DNA from: an uncultured Caulobacterales bacterium
GTDB taxonomy: Bacteria; Pseudomonadota; Alphaproteobacteria; Caulobacterales; Caulobacteraceae
Length of the DNA: 64,000 nt
Direction of reading: 5' to 3'
NCBI GenBank assembly: GCA_903884425.1
Contig: CAISEP010000017.1
Location: 264,191-328,190, forward strand
The notes under the pieces were generated by a model. That model saw nothing but the letters and a program-made list of their open reading frames with translations. It had not been told where the DNA came from and did not search any database. Shown here piece by piece: positions 35,559 through 44,379 of this stretch; within the stretch, counting starts at the first letter, position 1, and each line of letters begins with the position of its first letter. Position numbers and translations under genes: made by a program.

Positions 35559-35591
35559 ATGACCGCACCCGCCGACCGGGGTTTCCGTTGA
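35559..35591 (+). CDS. possible 10-residue leader peptide upstream of epmA
   Basis: A mini-ORF ATG ACC ... CGT TGA encoding MTAPADRGFR. It has a better ribosome site (GAGGG, six bases before ATG) than epmA itself. Its TGA overlaps the epmA TTG start as TTGA, which would allow termination-reinitiation coupling. No homology basis exists; translation is inferred from site geometry only. Confidence 0.35.
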   Translation: MTAPADRGFR

Positions 35592-36643
35592 GCCTGTCCG
35601 ACGCCTCCGGCACGCCGCTCTGGGACCCTGCCCGCCATGCCGACCGACGCCCGCGGCTCGTGGTCCGCAACCGGATCACCCGCGCCGTGCGGCAGTGGTT
35701 TGCCGACCGGGCCTTCGAGGAGGTGGAGACCGCGGCCCTGCAGGTCTCCCCCGGCAACGAGGCGCATCTGCACGCCTTTGCCACCGAGGCGCTAGCCCCG
35801 GACGGCACGCCGCGGCCGCTCTATCTGCACACCTCGCCGGAATTTGCCTGCAAGAAGCTGCTGGCCGCGGGGGAGACGGCGATCTTCACCCTGGGCAAGG
35901 TCTGGCGCAACCGGGAGCGCGGGCCCCTGCACCATCCGGAGTTCACCCTGCTGGAGTGGTACCGGGCCGGGGCCCCCTACACCCGGCTGATGCAGGACTG
36001 CGCCGAGCTGCTGGCCCTGGCGGCCGAAACCGCCGGAACCCGCGTCTTCACCTGGCGCGGCCTCACCGCCGACCCGTTTGCCGAGCCGGAGCGGGTGACG
36101 GTGGCCGAGGCCTTTGACCGCCACGCAGGCATCGAGCTGATGCGCTCCATCGCCCCGGATGGCGCAACCGACCGCGACATCCTGGCCGAAGACGCCGCCC
36201 GCACCGGCCTGCGGGTCGCCGGGGACGACAGCTGGGCCGACCTCTTCTCCAAGCTGATCGTCACCCATGTGGAGCCGAAGCTGGGCATCGGCCGGGCCAC
36301 GGTCCTGTGCGAGTACCCGGTGGCGGAGGCCGCGCTCGCCCGCCCCTGCCCCCATGACCCCCGGGTGGCGGAACGGTTCGAGCTCTATACCTGCGGGGTG
36401 GAACTGGCCAATGCCTTCGGCGAGCTGACCGACCCGGTGGAGCAGCGCCGCCGCTTCGCCCTGGAGATGGACGAGAAGGCCCGGGTCTACGGCGAACGCT
36501 ATCCCCTGGACGAGGACCTGCTGGCGGCGCTGGCGACCATGCCGGCCGCCTCCGGCGCGGCCCTGGGCTTCGACCGGCTGGCCCTGCTGGCCACCGGGGC
36601 GCGACATATCGAGGAGGTCCTGTGGTCCCCGGTGCCCCGATGA
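35588..36643 (+). CDS. epmA: elongation factor P--(R)-beta-lysine ligase
   Basis: A 351-residue truncated class II lysyl-tRNA-synthetase-like enzyme (EpmA/PoxA/GenX) that activates (R)-beta-lysine and attaches it to EF-P. It has the catalytic core only: VSPGNEAHLHAFAT, LHTSPEFACKKLL, class II motif 2 (FTLGKVWRNRERGPLHHPEFTLLEWYR region) and motif 3 (GAALGFDRLALL), with no anticodon-binding domain. The only start consistent with length is TTG at 35588, because a TAG closes the frame at 35546. ATGA couples it to epmB. The neighbouring efp gene is its substrate. Confidence 0.94.
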   Translation: MSLSDASGTPLWDPARHADRRPRLVVRNRITRAVRQWFADRAFEEVETAALQVSPGNEAHLHAFATEALAPDGTPRPLYLHTSPEFACKKLLAAGETAIFTLGKVWRNRERGPLHHPEFTLLEWYRAGAPYTRLMQDCAELLALAAETAGTRVFTWRGLTADPFAEPERVTVAEAFDRHAGIELMRSIAPDGATDRDILAEDAARTGLRVAGDDSWADLFSKLIVTHVEPKLGIGRATVLCEYPVAEAALARPCPHDPRVAERFELYTCGVELANAFGELTDPVEQRRRFALEMDEKARVYGERYPLDEDLLAALATMPAASGAALGFDRLALLATGARHIEEVLWSPVPR

Positions 36644-37734
36644 GCCGAACGGTCCTGCCGAGGCTGCGCACCCTTCGGACCGCGTCCGACCTGGCGACGG
36701 CCGGGCTGGTGCCGCAGGACCGGGTGGCCGCGCTGGACGCGGTGGCCGCGCGCTATGCCGTGGCCGTCACCCCGGCCATGGCGGCACTGATCGATCCGGC
36801 CGATCCCGCCGATCCCGTGGCCGCCCAGTTCCTGCCCGACCCGCGGGAGCTGGTCACCCTGCCGGACGAGGCCGCCGACCCGGTGGGGGACGACGCCTTC
36901 AGCCCGGTGCCGGGCATCGTCCACCGCTATCCGGACCGGGTGCTTTTGAAGATCACCCACACCTGTGCCGTCTATTGCCGCTTCTGCTTCCGGCGGGAGA
37001 TGGTGGGGCCCGACGGGGACGGCGACCTGAACGGGGCGGCGCTGGAGGCGGCGCTGGACTACATCGCCAGGACCCCGCGCATCTGGGAGGTGATCATCAC
37101 CGGCGGCGACCCGCTGGTCCTGTCGGCCCGGCGGCTGCGCGACCTGTCCGACCGGCTGGCCGCCATCCCGCATGTGCGGATCGTGCGTTACCACACCCGC
37201 ATTCCGGTGGTGGCACCGGAGAAGATCACCCCGGCCCTGGTGGCCGCCCTCGCCTGCGCCGGCAAGGCCGTCTATGTCTCCCTGCACGCCAACCACCCCC
37301 GGGAACTGACGCCCGACGCCCGGGCCGCCTGCGCCCGGATCATCGATGCCGGTCTGCCCATGCTCAGCCAGACCGTGCTGCTGAAGGGCATCAACGACAC
37401 GCCGGAGGTGATGGGCGAGCTGATGCGCGCCTTCGTCGAGACCCGGATCAAGCCCTACTACCTGCACCATCCGGACAAGGCTCCGGGCACCGGCTGGCTG
37501 CGCACCGACTTCGAGACGGGCCGCAGGCTGATGCGGGCCCTGCGCGGCGACCTGTCCGGCCTGTGCCAGCCCACCTACATCTTCGATATTCCCGGCGGTC
37601 ACGGAAAGGTGCCGGTCGGACCGGACCATCTGTCGGGAGACGCGACGGCACCGCGGGATATCGAAGACCCGTGGGGCCGAAGGCACGCCCTGGTTACAGA
37701 ATCCGACGGATATGATACTGATGAACCGTTCTAG
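36640..37734 (+). CDS. epmB: EF-P (S)-beta-lysine 2,3-aminomutase (radical SAM)
   Basis: A 364-residue radical-SAM lysine 2,3-aminomutase of the EpmB/YjeK type that converts L-alpha-lysine to beta-lysine for EF-P modification. The [4Fe-4S] cluster motif is Cys109-X3-Cys113-X2-Cys116 in CAVYCRFCFRR. The ITGGDPL and YVSLHANHPRE segments follow, then a PLP-binding region. The ATG at 36640 overlaps the epmA stop (ATGA). With efp and epmA it completes the lysylation pathway within 2.9 kb. No EpmC-type hydroxylase is seen. Confidence 0.94.
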   Translation: MSRTVLPRLRTLRTASDLATAGLVPQDRVAALDAVAARYAVAVTPAMAALIDPADPADPVAAQFLPDPRELVTLPDEAADPVGDDAFSPVPGIVHRYPDRVLLKITHTCAVYCRFCFRREMVGPDGDGDLNGAALEAALDYIARTPRIWEVIITGGDPLVLSARRLRDLSDRLAAIPHVRIVRYHTRIPVVAPEKITPALVAALACAGKAVYVSLHANHPRELTPDARAACARIIDAGLPMLSQTVLLKGINDTPEVMGELMRAFVETRIKPYYLHHPDKAPGTGWLRTDFETGRRLMRALRGDLSGLCQPTYIFDIPGGHGKVPVGPDHLSGDATAPRDIEDPWGRRHALVTESDGYDTDEPF

Positions 37735-37804
37735 GACCCAAGACGAACGGATATTTACCAAAAATTACGTCGAACGTGTGCTGAAATCGGAATCCGAACT
37801 GCTT

Positions 37805-37818
37805 GACTCCCGGGAGTC
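37805..37818. promoter_or_regulatory. 14-bp perfect palindrome at ribosome site of hybrid kinase gene
   Basis: GACTCCCGGGAGTC is a perfect palindrome 9 bases before the ATG at 37828. Its right half contains the GGGAG Shine-Dalgarno. It could be an operator or a sequestering element, or chance. Confidence 0.25.
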
Positions 37819-37827
37819 CCCGATCCG

Positions 37828-40239
37828 ATGCCCAACGAAGCCGCACGACTGCGCGCCGTCAATGCGCTGAGGATGCTGGACACCCCGGCGGAGCCGCGCT
37901 TCGACCGGCTGACCGCCCTGGCGGCGCACCTGTTCGGAGCGCCGATCATCGGCCTGTCCCTGCTGCGGGGCGACCGCCTCTGGTTCAAGTCCAGCATCGG
38001 CCTTGAGATGCGCGACATCCCCCTCGAACAGTCGATCTGCAATGTCACCCGCACCCTGCCCCGCGGCCAGAGCCTGGTGGTGGAGGACCTCAGCCTCGAT
38101 CCCCGGTTCGCCCAGCTGCCCGCCAGCCGGGGGGAAGGGGGTGCCCGGTTCTATGCCGGGGTGCCGGTCCGTCTGCCGGACGGGGTGGCAGTGGGGGCCC
38201 TTGCGGTGCTGGACCGCGCCCCTCGCCCGGCACCACCGCCCGAACTGATGACGCACCTAGCCAGTCTTGCGGACATGGCCGCCACGGAGCTGGAGCTCGA
38301 TCTGGTCCGCCAGGCGGCGGAGGACCGGGAACGGCTGCTGCGGCTGGCGGAACAGATGACCGGCATGGGACGCTGGCACCTCGACCTGCAGACCGGGGAC
38401 ATTTCCATCTCCGACGGCATGTACGCGATCTACGGCCTGGAGCCGCAGCCCGGAGACGTGCGGGTACTGGCGGAGCAGCAGCTCGTCCCCCCCGACGCCC
38501 TGCCGGAGGTGGAACGGCTGATGACCGCAGCGGCGCTGGACGGCCGGGCCTTCACCCATCGTTCGGTGGTGACGAGGACGGACGGCTCGATCCGGCATAT
38601 CGAATCCATGGGGGCCCCCGTCGTCGGCCCCAGCGGTCGGCGGATCGGCGTCAGCGGCGTGCTGCGCGACGTGACCGAGGAGGTGGAGCGGGTCGAGGCC
38701 CTGAACCAGCAGATGGCGCGCTACCGGCTGCTGACGGACCATGCCCAGGACGTGATCGTCTCCCTCGGCCCGACGGGGATGGTGGACTATTGCTCCCCCG
38801 CCGTGACCCCGCTGACCGGCTATCTGCCGGAGGAGCTGGTGGGGACGAACAGCTCCCGCTTCCTGGAGCGGGAGGACGTGCCCCTGGCGGCGGCGGCCCT
38901 CGAACAGACCCGCCGCACCGGTCAGCCGACCCGACTGGAATGCCGGTTCCGCTGCAAGTCCGGGGACAGCGTCTGGGTCGAGGCCCAGCTGGCCCCCATC
39001 CTCGATCCCGCCACCGGGGAACTGGTGGGCTTCTGCGACGTGATCCGCGACATCACCGCGCGCCGCGCTCTGGAGGACAGCCTGCGGGAGGCAACCGTGC
39101 TGGCCGAGCGGGCGGTGAAGGTGAAGTCGGAGTTCATGGCCAACATGACCCATGAGCTGCGCACCCCGCTGACCAGCATCCTGGGCTTCGGGGCCCTACT
39201 GGCCAATGCCCGGGACCTGACCCCCGAAAGCCGCCGGTATGTGAGCCGGGTGATGGCCGCCAGCGGCAGCCTGCTGACCACGGTGAACGACATTCTCGAC
39301 TTCTCCCGCCTGGAGGCCGGTCAGGTGGAGATCCGCCGCCGCCCGGTGGACACCGCCGTGCTGATCCAGGACACCGCCGACCTCCTGCGCCCCCAGGCCG
39401 AGGAGAAGGACTTGGCCCTGGAGGTGATCGTCGACGCCCGCACGCCTGCCCTGGCCGTCGATCCCGACCGCCTGCGCCAGGTGCTGCTGAACCTGATCGG
39501 CAATGCGGTGAAGTTCACCCGGGCCGGCCGGGTGACCGTGCGGGCCGCCTACGATCCCGCGCGGGCGACCCTGGTCATCGACATCGAGGACACCGGACCG
39601 GGCATTCCCGCCGACCAGCTGAACTCCATCTTCCAGCGCTTCGTCCGGGCCAAGCAGTCCGACTCGACCCCGTCGGAGGGCAGCGGGCTGGGCCTGGCCA
39701 TCGCGTCCGGCCTGCTGCGGCTGATGGGGGGCACCATCGCGGTGGACTCGACGCCGGGGGTCGGCAGCCACTTCCAGTGCACCCTCGCCGCCGAACCGGC
39801 CCCGCTCACGGCCCCCGACGCCGTGCCGGACCAGATCAGCCCGGCCCTGCGGGTGCTGGTGGTGGATGATCACGCCGCCAACCGCGATCTGGTGCGCGTC
39901 ATCCTGGCCCCCCTGGGCTGGGATGTGGACGAGGCGGTGGACGGCCCCTCCAGCCTCGAGCGGTGCGCGACCAAGGCCTATGACGTGGTGCTGATGGACT
40001 ACCGGATGCCGGGCATGACGGGCCTCGAAGCCCTGCAGGCCATCCGGCGCGCACCCGGCCCCAACCAGTTCGTGCCGACGATCGCCTTCACCGCCAATGC
40101 CTCGAGCGAGGATACCCAGCGCCTCTTGAACCAGGGCTTCGACGGGTTCGCCGGCAAGCCGATCCTGCCCGCCGACCTGCTGGCGGCGATCATCGACGCG
40201 ATCAACGGAACCGCCGAGACCCGCCAGGCCTGCGGCTGA
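37828..40239 (+). CDS. soluble GAF-PAS-PAS hybrid sensor histidine kinase
   Basis: An 803-residue kinase without membrane helices. Layout: GAF-like domain (about 15-165, with LWFKSSIGLEMRDIP as in many GAF sensor proteins), PAS (about 175-285, YGLEPQPGDV), second PAS/PAC (about 290-415, ending VIRDITARR), HisKA with His442 in MTHELRTPLTS, HATPase_c (NLIGNAVKFT, DTGPGI, GSGLGLAI), and a receiver with Asp724 in VVLMDYRMPGM. It should sense a cytoplasmic signal and phosphorelay to an unlinked partner. It follows epmB by 93 bases; co-transcription is uncertain. Confidence 0.93.
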   Translation: MPNEAARLRAVNALRMLDTPAEPRFDRLTALAAHLFGAPIIGLSLLRGDRLWFKSSIGLEMRDIPLEQSICNVTRTLPRGQSLVVEDLSLDPRFAQLPASRGEGGARFYAGVPVRLPDGVAVGALAVLDRAPRPAPPPELMTHLASLADMAATELELDLVRQAAEDRERLLRLAEQMTGMGRWHLDLQTGDISISDGMYAIYGLEPQPGDVRVLAEQQLVPPDALPEVERLMTAAALDGRAFTHRSVVTRTDGSIRHIESMGAPVVGPSGRRIGVSGVLRDVTEEVERVEALNQQMARYRLLTDHAQDVIVSLGPTGMVDYCSPAVTPLTGYLPEELVGTNSSRFLEREDVPLAAAALEQTRRTGQPTRLECRFRCKSGDSVWVEAQLAPILDPATGELVGFCDVIRDITARRALEDSLREATVLAERAVKVKSEFMANMTHELRTPLTSILGFGALLANARDLTPESRRYVSRVMAASGSLLTTVNDILDFSRLEAGQVEIRRRPVDTAVLIQDTADLLRPQAEEKDLALEVIVDARTPALAVDPDRLRQVLLNLIGNAVKFTRAGRVTVRAAYDPARATLVIDIEDTGPGIPADQLNSIFQRFVRAKQSDSTPSEGSGLGLAIASGLLRLMGGTIAVDSTPGVGSHFQCTLAAEPAPLTAPDAVPDQISPALRVLVVDDHAANRDLVRVILAPLGWDVDEAVDGPSSLERCATKAYDVVLMDYRMPGMTGLEALQAIRRAPGPNQFVPTIAFTANASSEDTQRLLNQGFDGFAGKPILPADLLAAIIDAINGTAETRQACG

Positions 40240-40292
40240 CCGTCAAGCCCGGCTGACCCTCAAGCCTGACACGCAGGGCTGGACCCGACGGC

Positions 40293-40322
40293 ACAACTTA
40301 TGACACACTAAGTGACAGTTGT
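40293..40322. promoter_or_regulatory. nested inverted repeats upstream of sulfatase (candidate operator)
   Basis: An outer inverted repeat ACAACT/AGTTGT (40293-40298, 40317-40322) encloses an inner one, ACTTA/TAAGT (40296-40300, 40309-40313), 17 bases before the sulfatase ATG. TGACA also occurs twice here, 12 bases apart. The structure suggests repressor binding; the protein is unknown. Confidence 0.4.
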
Positions 40323-40339
40323 TTCGTTGGTGAGGGACC

Positions 40340-42736
40340 ATGGCGACGGATGCAGATGACCCCCGACCCGGCTTCGACCGCCGGTCCCTGCTGATCGGGG
40401 GCGGACTGGGCGCCGCAGGCATGGCGGGGATCGCCGCCCTGGGCGGAGCCATCCGCGACGCGGCCTCGCCCTTCATCGCCCCCTCCGCCGTGCGACCGGG
40501 AGACCCGGCGAAGATCGCGCTGTCCTATGCCCACAGCCATCCGGCCCTGGGACCCGACCGGGTGTCGCCGCCGAAGGGCGCGCCGAACATCGTGCTGATC
40601 ATCCTGGACGACGTGGGCTATGCCGATCTCGGCTGCTACGGGGGCGACATCGACACGCCGCGCATGGACGCCCTGGCGGCGGAGGGGCTGCGCTATGCCA
40701 ACTTCCGCACCACGGCCATGTGCTCCTGCACCCGGGCGGCGCTGCTCACCGGCCTGAACCACCACTCCGCGGGCATGGGGTGGCTGGCAGACATCGATTC
40801 CGGCTATCCCGGCTATCGGGGCGACCTGACCCTGGAGGCCGCGACCCTGGCCGAGGTGCTGCGGGACGCCGGCTGGTCCACCTTCCTGGTGGGCAAGTGG
40901 CACGTGAACAACGTGGCGCACAACGGCCCCACCGGCCCGTTCCACAACTGGCCCACCAACCGCGGGTTCGAGCGGGCCTACTGGTACCAGGGCCACTCCA
41001 CCGACTATTTCCGCCCCGGCGCCCTCTATGACGGCCTGACCCCGGTGGAGGCTCCGCAGCGGGACGACTACTACGTCACCGACGACCTCACCGACCGGGC
41101 GATCCGCGACATCCGCACCCAGAAGGCGTCGGACCCCACCCGGCCGTTCTTCCTGCAACTGGCCTATTCCGGCGCCCATTCGCCGCTTCAGGCCAAGGCG
41201 GAGGACCGGGACCACTATCGCGGCCGCTTCGACAAGGGCTGGGACCAGGTCCGGCACGAGCGCCTGGCCCGGCAGAAGGCGCTGGGCCTGGTGGCCGAGA
41301 CGGCGGAGCTGCCGCCCCTGTCCTTCGGCGCCGACCCGTGGGAGACCCTCACCCCCCAGCAGAAGCGGGTCTATGCCCGGTACATGGAGGTCTATGCCGG
41401 GGTGATCGGGGCGCTGGACCGCAACATCGGGCGGCTGATGGACGCCCTGCAGGCGCTGGGCCAGGCGGACAACACCCTGGTCATGGTGTTCTCCGACAAT
41501 GGCGGCTCGCCGGAGGGCACCCCCACCGGAACCCCCAACATCCTGGCCTCGGCCCTGGGCGGCGGCGTGCCCCTGGACGAGGCGGAGAAGCTGCACGACG
41601 TGATGGGCGGGCCCGACACCTTCCCCCACTATCCCATGGGCTGGGCCAATGCCTCGAATACCCCCTACCGGCTCTACAAGCAGTACACCAACCTGGGCGG
41701 CGTGGCCGACCCGCTGATCGTCCACTGGCCGAAGCGGATCACCGAGAAGGGCGCGATCCGCCGCCAGTTCGTGCACGTGGTGGACCTGTTCCCCACGATC
41801 CTCGAGGCGGTAGGCGTCAAGCGGCCGGAGGTCTATCGCGGCCAGCCGCAGAAGCCGCTGGAAGGGGCCAGCGCCTATGCCACCTTCAACGGCGGCACGG
41901 CCCCCACCCGGACGGAGCAGTATTACGAGCTGGGGGGCTTCCGGGCCTATCAGGACGGGGACTGGCGGCTGGTCAGCGTCCACCGGCGCGGCGCGGCCTT
42001 CGAGAAGGACGCCTGGGCCCTCTACGACATGCGCACCGACCCGACGGAGCTGCATGACCTGTCCGACCGCCATCCGGAGGTGGCCGCGGCCCTGCTGAAG
42101 AAGTGGAACGCCGCGGCCATCCGCTACAACGTGCTGCCGCTGGACGACCGGAACCTGGTCATCAAGATGATGCAGCAGCGCCTGCGCACCCTGAAACCCC
42201 ACTGGGTGTTCCATCCCCCGGTGGACGTCCTGCCCACGGACGTGGCGCCCCTGGTCTGCGGCCAGGACCACGAGATCACGGTGACCTTCGACCGCCCGAA
42301 GGACGTGCGCAACGGCGTGCTGGTCAGCCACGGCTCGACGCCTGCGGGGTACAGCCTGTTCCTGGAGGACGGGCGGCTGATCTACGAGACCAGCCTCGTC
42401 CCCTGGCGCGAACGCATCGACGGCGGCCCCGTGCCGGAGGGCCGGGTGACGGTGAAGTACCAGCAGACCATGAAGCTGCGCCCGGTGGACGGCACCGGCC
42501 GCCTGTTCGTCAACGGCGAGGCCCGGGGGGAGCACCATTTCCGCCACCTGCTGGTCACCGCCAGCTATGACGGCTTTGCCATCGGCTCCGATCCCGGCGG
42601 TCAGGTGTCGAAGGCCTATGCGGGTCCCAACCCCTATCCGGCACCGATCCACGAGGTGCGGATCGACATCCGCTCCGGCCCGCCGACCCCGCAGGAGACC
42701 CTGCACTTCATCGAGATCATGAAGATCAATGCGTGA
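40340..42736 (+). CDS. Tat-exported arylsulfatase-like enzyme with CSCTR active-site motif
   Basis: A 798-residue sulfatase of the alkaline-phosphatase superfamily, hydrolysing a sulfate ester in the periplasm. Residues 12-36 form a Tat signal (FDRRSLLIGG). Metal ligands are in LIILDDVGYADLG and FSDNGG (Asp386, Asn387), and GKWHVNN and GAHSPLQ supply other active-site residues. The formylglycine motif is normally C-X-P-X-R; here it is Cys128-Ser-Cys130-Thr-Arg132 followed by AALLTG, so the Pro is replaced by Cys. A C-terminal beta-sandwich begins near VAPLVCGQDHEITVTF. GAGG precedes the ATG. An FGE gene lies 0.8 kb downstream on the opposite strand. Confidence 0.93.
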   Translation: MATDADDPRPGFDRRSLLIGGGLGAAGMAGIAALGGAIRDAASPFIAPSAVRPGDPAKIALSYAHSHPALGPDRVSPPKGAPNIVLIILDDVGYADLGCYGGDIDTPRMDALAAEGLRYANFRTTAMCSCTRAALLTGLNHHSAGMGWLADIDSGYPGYRGDLTLEAATLAEVLRDAGWSTFLVGKWHVNNVAHNGPTGPFHNWPTNRGFERAYWYQGHSTDYFRPGALYDGLTPVEAPQRDDYYVTDDLTDRAIRDIRTQKASDPTRPFFLQLAYSGAHSPLQAKAEDRDHYRGRFDKGWDQVRHERLARQKALGLVAETAELPPLSFGADPWETLTPQQKRVYARYMEVYAGVIGALDRNIGRLMDALQALGQADNTLVMVFSDNGGSPEGTPTGTPNILASALGGGVPLDEAEKLHDVMGGPDTFPHYPMGWANASNTPYRLYKQYTNLGGVADPLIVHWPKRITEKGAIRRQFVHVVDLFPTILEAVGVKRPEVYRGQPQKPLEGASAYATFNGGTAPTRTEQYYELGGFRAYQDGDWRLVSVHRRGAAFEKDAWALYDMRTDPTELHDLSDRHPEVAAALLKKWNAAAIRYNVLPLDDRNLVIKMMQQRLRTLKPHWVFHPPVDVLPTDVAPLVCGQDHEITVTFDRPKDVRNGVLVSHGSTPAGYSLFLEDGRLIYETSLVPWRERIDGGPVPEGRVTVKYQQTMKLRPVDGTGRLFVNGEARGEHHFRHLLVTASYDGFAIGSDPGGQVSKAYAGPNPYPAPIHEVRIDIRSGPPTPQETLHFIEIMKINA

Positions 42737-42744
42737 GGGGGGGG

Positions 42745-42817
42745 GGTTCCCGGCTCAAGGCCGGGAATGACGAATATGAGATTTTTCTCGTCATTCCCGG
42801 GCGAAGACCCGGGAACC
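42745..42817. repeat. family B palindromic repeat, copy 4
   Basis: Left arm CCCGGCTCAAGGCCGGG, inverted right arm CCCGGGCGAAGACCCGGG, centre ATATGAGATTTTT. It separates the convergent sulfatase and TetR genes. Confidence 0.8.
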
Positions 42818-42833
42818 CCCGTCCGGAAATCCC

Positions 42834-43445
42834 TCACCGCCCCGCCAGCAACGCCTCCGCCGCGCGGGCCATGACCCGGCGGGCGCGGACGGCGTCCAGC
42901 CCCTGGTCGTGACGCAGGCGGATCCAGCTCTCCAGGCACAGGACGAGGTCCAGGGCATCGAAGGTGTCGTCGTCGAGCCCGGGGGGCAGCACCCCCACCA
43001 GGGCCGCGCGGAGCACCCGGTTCAGCTCGGTGCCCTTGGCCCGGATCACGTCGGACCGGTGGCGCTGGGCATTGGCGGCCCGGCGATAGGGCATGACCGT
43101 CTCGAACGCCTCGACCCGGCGACTGATCAGGGCGTCCAGCCGTTCCCGCCAGGTGGTACCGGGCAGGGGCTGCTCGACAATGCCGCGCAGGCGGGCCTCG
43201 ACGATGGCGTTCATCTCCCGGCGCAGGCCCTCCATGTCCTTGAAGTGACGGAAGACGCTGCGCAGGCCGACCCCGGCCTGCTCGGCCACGGATTCGGCGC
43301 TGGGCTCCAGGTCCCCGGCCTCGACCAGCTGCATCAGGGCCGCCACGATCCGGCGGCGACTGTCGGCCGAGCGCAGGCGGCGGCCGTCGGTGACCGGGTC
43401 CGTCGCATCCGGGGCGGGGTCGGGTCGGGCGGCGCTGGCGGTCAT
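42834..43445 (-). CDS. TetR-family transcriptional regulator
   Basis: A 203-residue repressor-type protein. The N-terminal helix-turn-helix is SRRRIVAALMQLVEAGDLEP followed by SVAEQAGVGLRSVFRHFKDM, and the helical C-terminal half is the ligand and dimerisation domain. The ATG is at 43445. It lies downstream of the FGE gene on the same strand and converges with the sulfatase. A candidate operator, TTTGT-N6-ACAAA, lies 61 bases upstream of its start. It probably controls itself and perhaps the sulfatase or the FGE operon; that is inference. Confidence 0.9.
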   Translation of the reverse strand: MTASAARPDPAPDATDPVTDGRRLRSADSRRRIVAALMQLVEAGDLEPSAESVAEQAGVGLRSVFRHFKDMEGLRREMNAIVEARLRGIVEQPLPGTTWRERLDALISRRVEAFETVMPYRRAANAQRHRSDVIRAKGTELNRVLRAALVGVLPPGLDDDTFDALDLVLCLESWIRLRHDQGLDAVRARRVMARAAEALLAGR

Positions 43446-43505
43446 GCGGGATCAAGCCTTGTCTGTCGTCGGCCCCGGGCGGGGCCTGGCTGAGCGATAG
43501 CAGAC

Positions 43506-43521
43506 TTTGTCCGCACACAAA
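43506..43521. promoter_or_regulatory. candidate TetR operator
   Basis: The inverted repeat TTTGT-CCGCAC-ACAAA lies in the 112-base gap between the FGE stop and the TetR start, a typical place for autoregulation. On the minus strand it precedes a weak TATCGC -10-like hexamer. Confidence 0.4.
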
Positions 43522-43557
43522 TAGCCGACGGTGCGCCGGCGCCGCAGGAAACCCCGT

Positions 43558-44379
43558 TCAGCCTGCGGCTTCGACACAGCGAAAGCCCACATGCCCCGTG
43601 GAAGTCTCCGCCGTCAGGCCGATCCGGGCGGCCGGGCGATACCTCGCGCAATATTCCCCGGCGCAGAGATGGGAGCCGCCCTTGAGGGCCAGCAGGTCGC
43701 CGTCACCCCGGCCCGTGCCACAGCAGCCCGAAACACTGCGGCGGGGATCGAAGGGGGAGCTGGTCCACTCCCAGACATTGCCGATCATGTCGTGGAGGCC
43801 GTGGCCGTTCGGGGCGAAGTGTCCCACCGGCGTGGTGCCGGGGGCCCCGTCCCGGGCGAAGTACCAGGGAAAGGCCCCGGTCCAGACATTGGCCATCAGC
43901 TGCCCATCCGGCCGGAAGTCGGCCCCCCAGGCATAGTCGGCGTCCACCAGGCCGCCCCGGGCCGCGGCTTCCCACTCCGCCTCGGTGGGCAGGCGGGCAC
44001 CCCGCCAGGCGGCATAGGCGGCAGCGTCCTCATAGGCCACGTGGACCACCGGATGCGCCTCCCGGCCCTGGAGGTCGGAGCCCGGCCCCGCAGGCGCGCG
44101 CCAGCTGGCCCCGGGACGGAACGACCACCAGGCGGTGGGGTCGGACAGGTCCACCGGCCCCGCCGTCGGGGTGAACACAGCAGAGCCGGCGGGGTCCGCC
44201 CGCTCGGCCACGGTCACGTGGCCCGTGGCAGCGACGAAGGCCGCGAACCGGGCATTGGTCACGGGGAACCGGTCGATGCGGAAGGCCGCCACCGGCACCT
44301 CGCGCGCCGGGCGCTCCTCCGGGTAATGCCGGTCGGAGCCCAGCCGATAGAGCCCGGCCGGGATGAGGACGGTCGTCAC
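43558..44379 (-). CDS. formylglycine-generating enzyme (sulfatase-activating)
   Basis: A 273-residue FGE/SUMF1-domain protein that oxidises the active-site Cys of sulfatases to formylglycine using copper and O2. Motifs: GLYRLGSD at the N-terminus, [36 protein letters not shown] and the C-terminal [19 protein letters not shown], ending GFRC. Cys239 and Cys244 match the CX4C copper-binding catalytic pair of aerobic FGEs, so this is likely a true FGE rather than a redox-inactive SUMF paralogue. The GTG start at 44379 overlaps the upstream GST-like stop (GTGA). No signal peptide: it acts on unfolded sulfatase in the cytoplasm before Tat export. Confidence 0.92.
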   Translation of the reverse strand: MTTVLIPAGLYRLGSDRHYPEERPAREVPVAAFRIDRFPVTNARFAAFVAATGHVTVAERADPAGSAVFTPTAGPVDLSDPTAWWSFRPGASWRAPAGPGSDLQGREAHPVVHVAYEDAAAYAAWRGARLPTEAEWEAAARGGLVDADYAWGADFRPDGQLMANVWTGAFPWYFARDGAPGTTPVGHFAPNGHGLHDMIGNVWEWTSSPFDPRRSVSGCCGTGRGDGDLLALKGGSHLCAGEYCARYRPAARIGLTAETSTGHVGFRCVEAAG

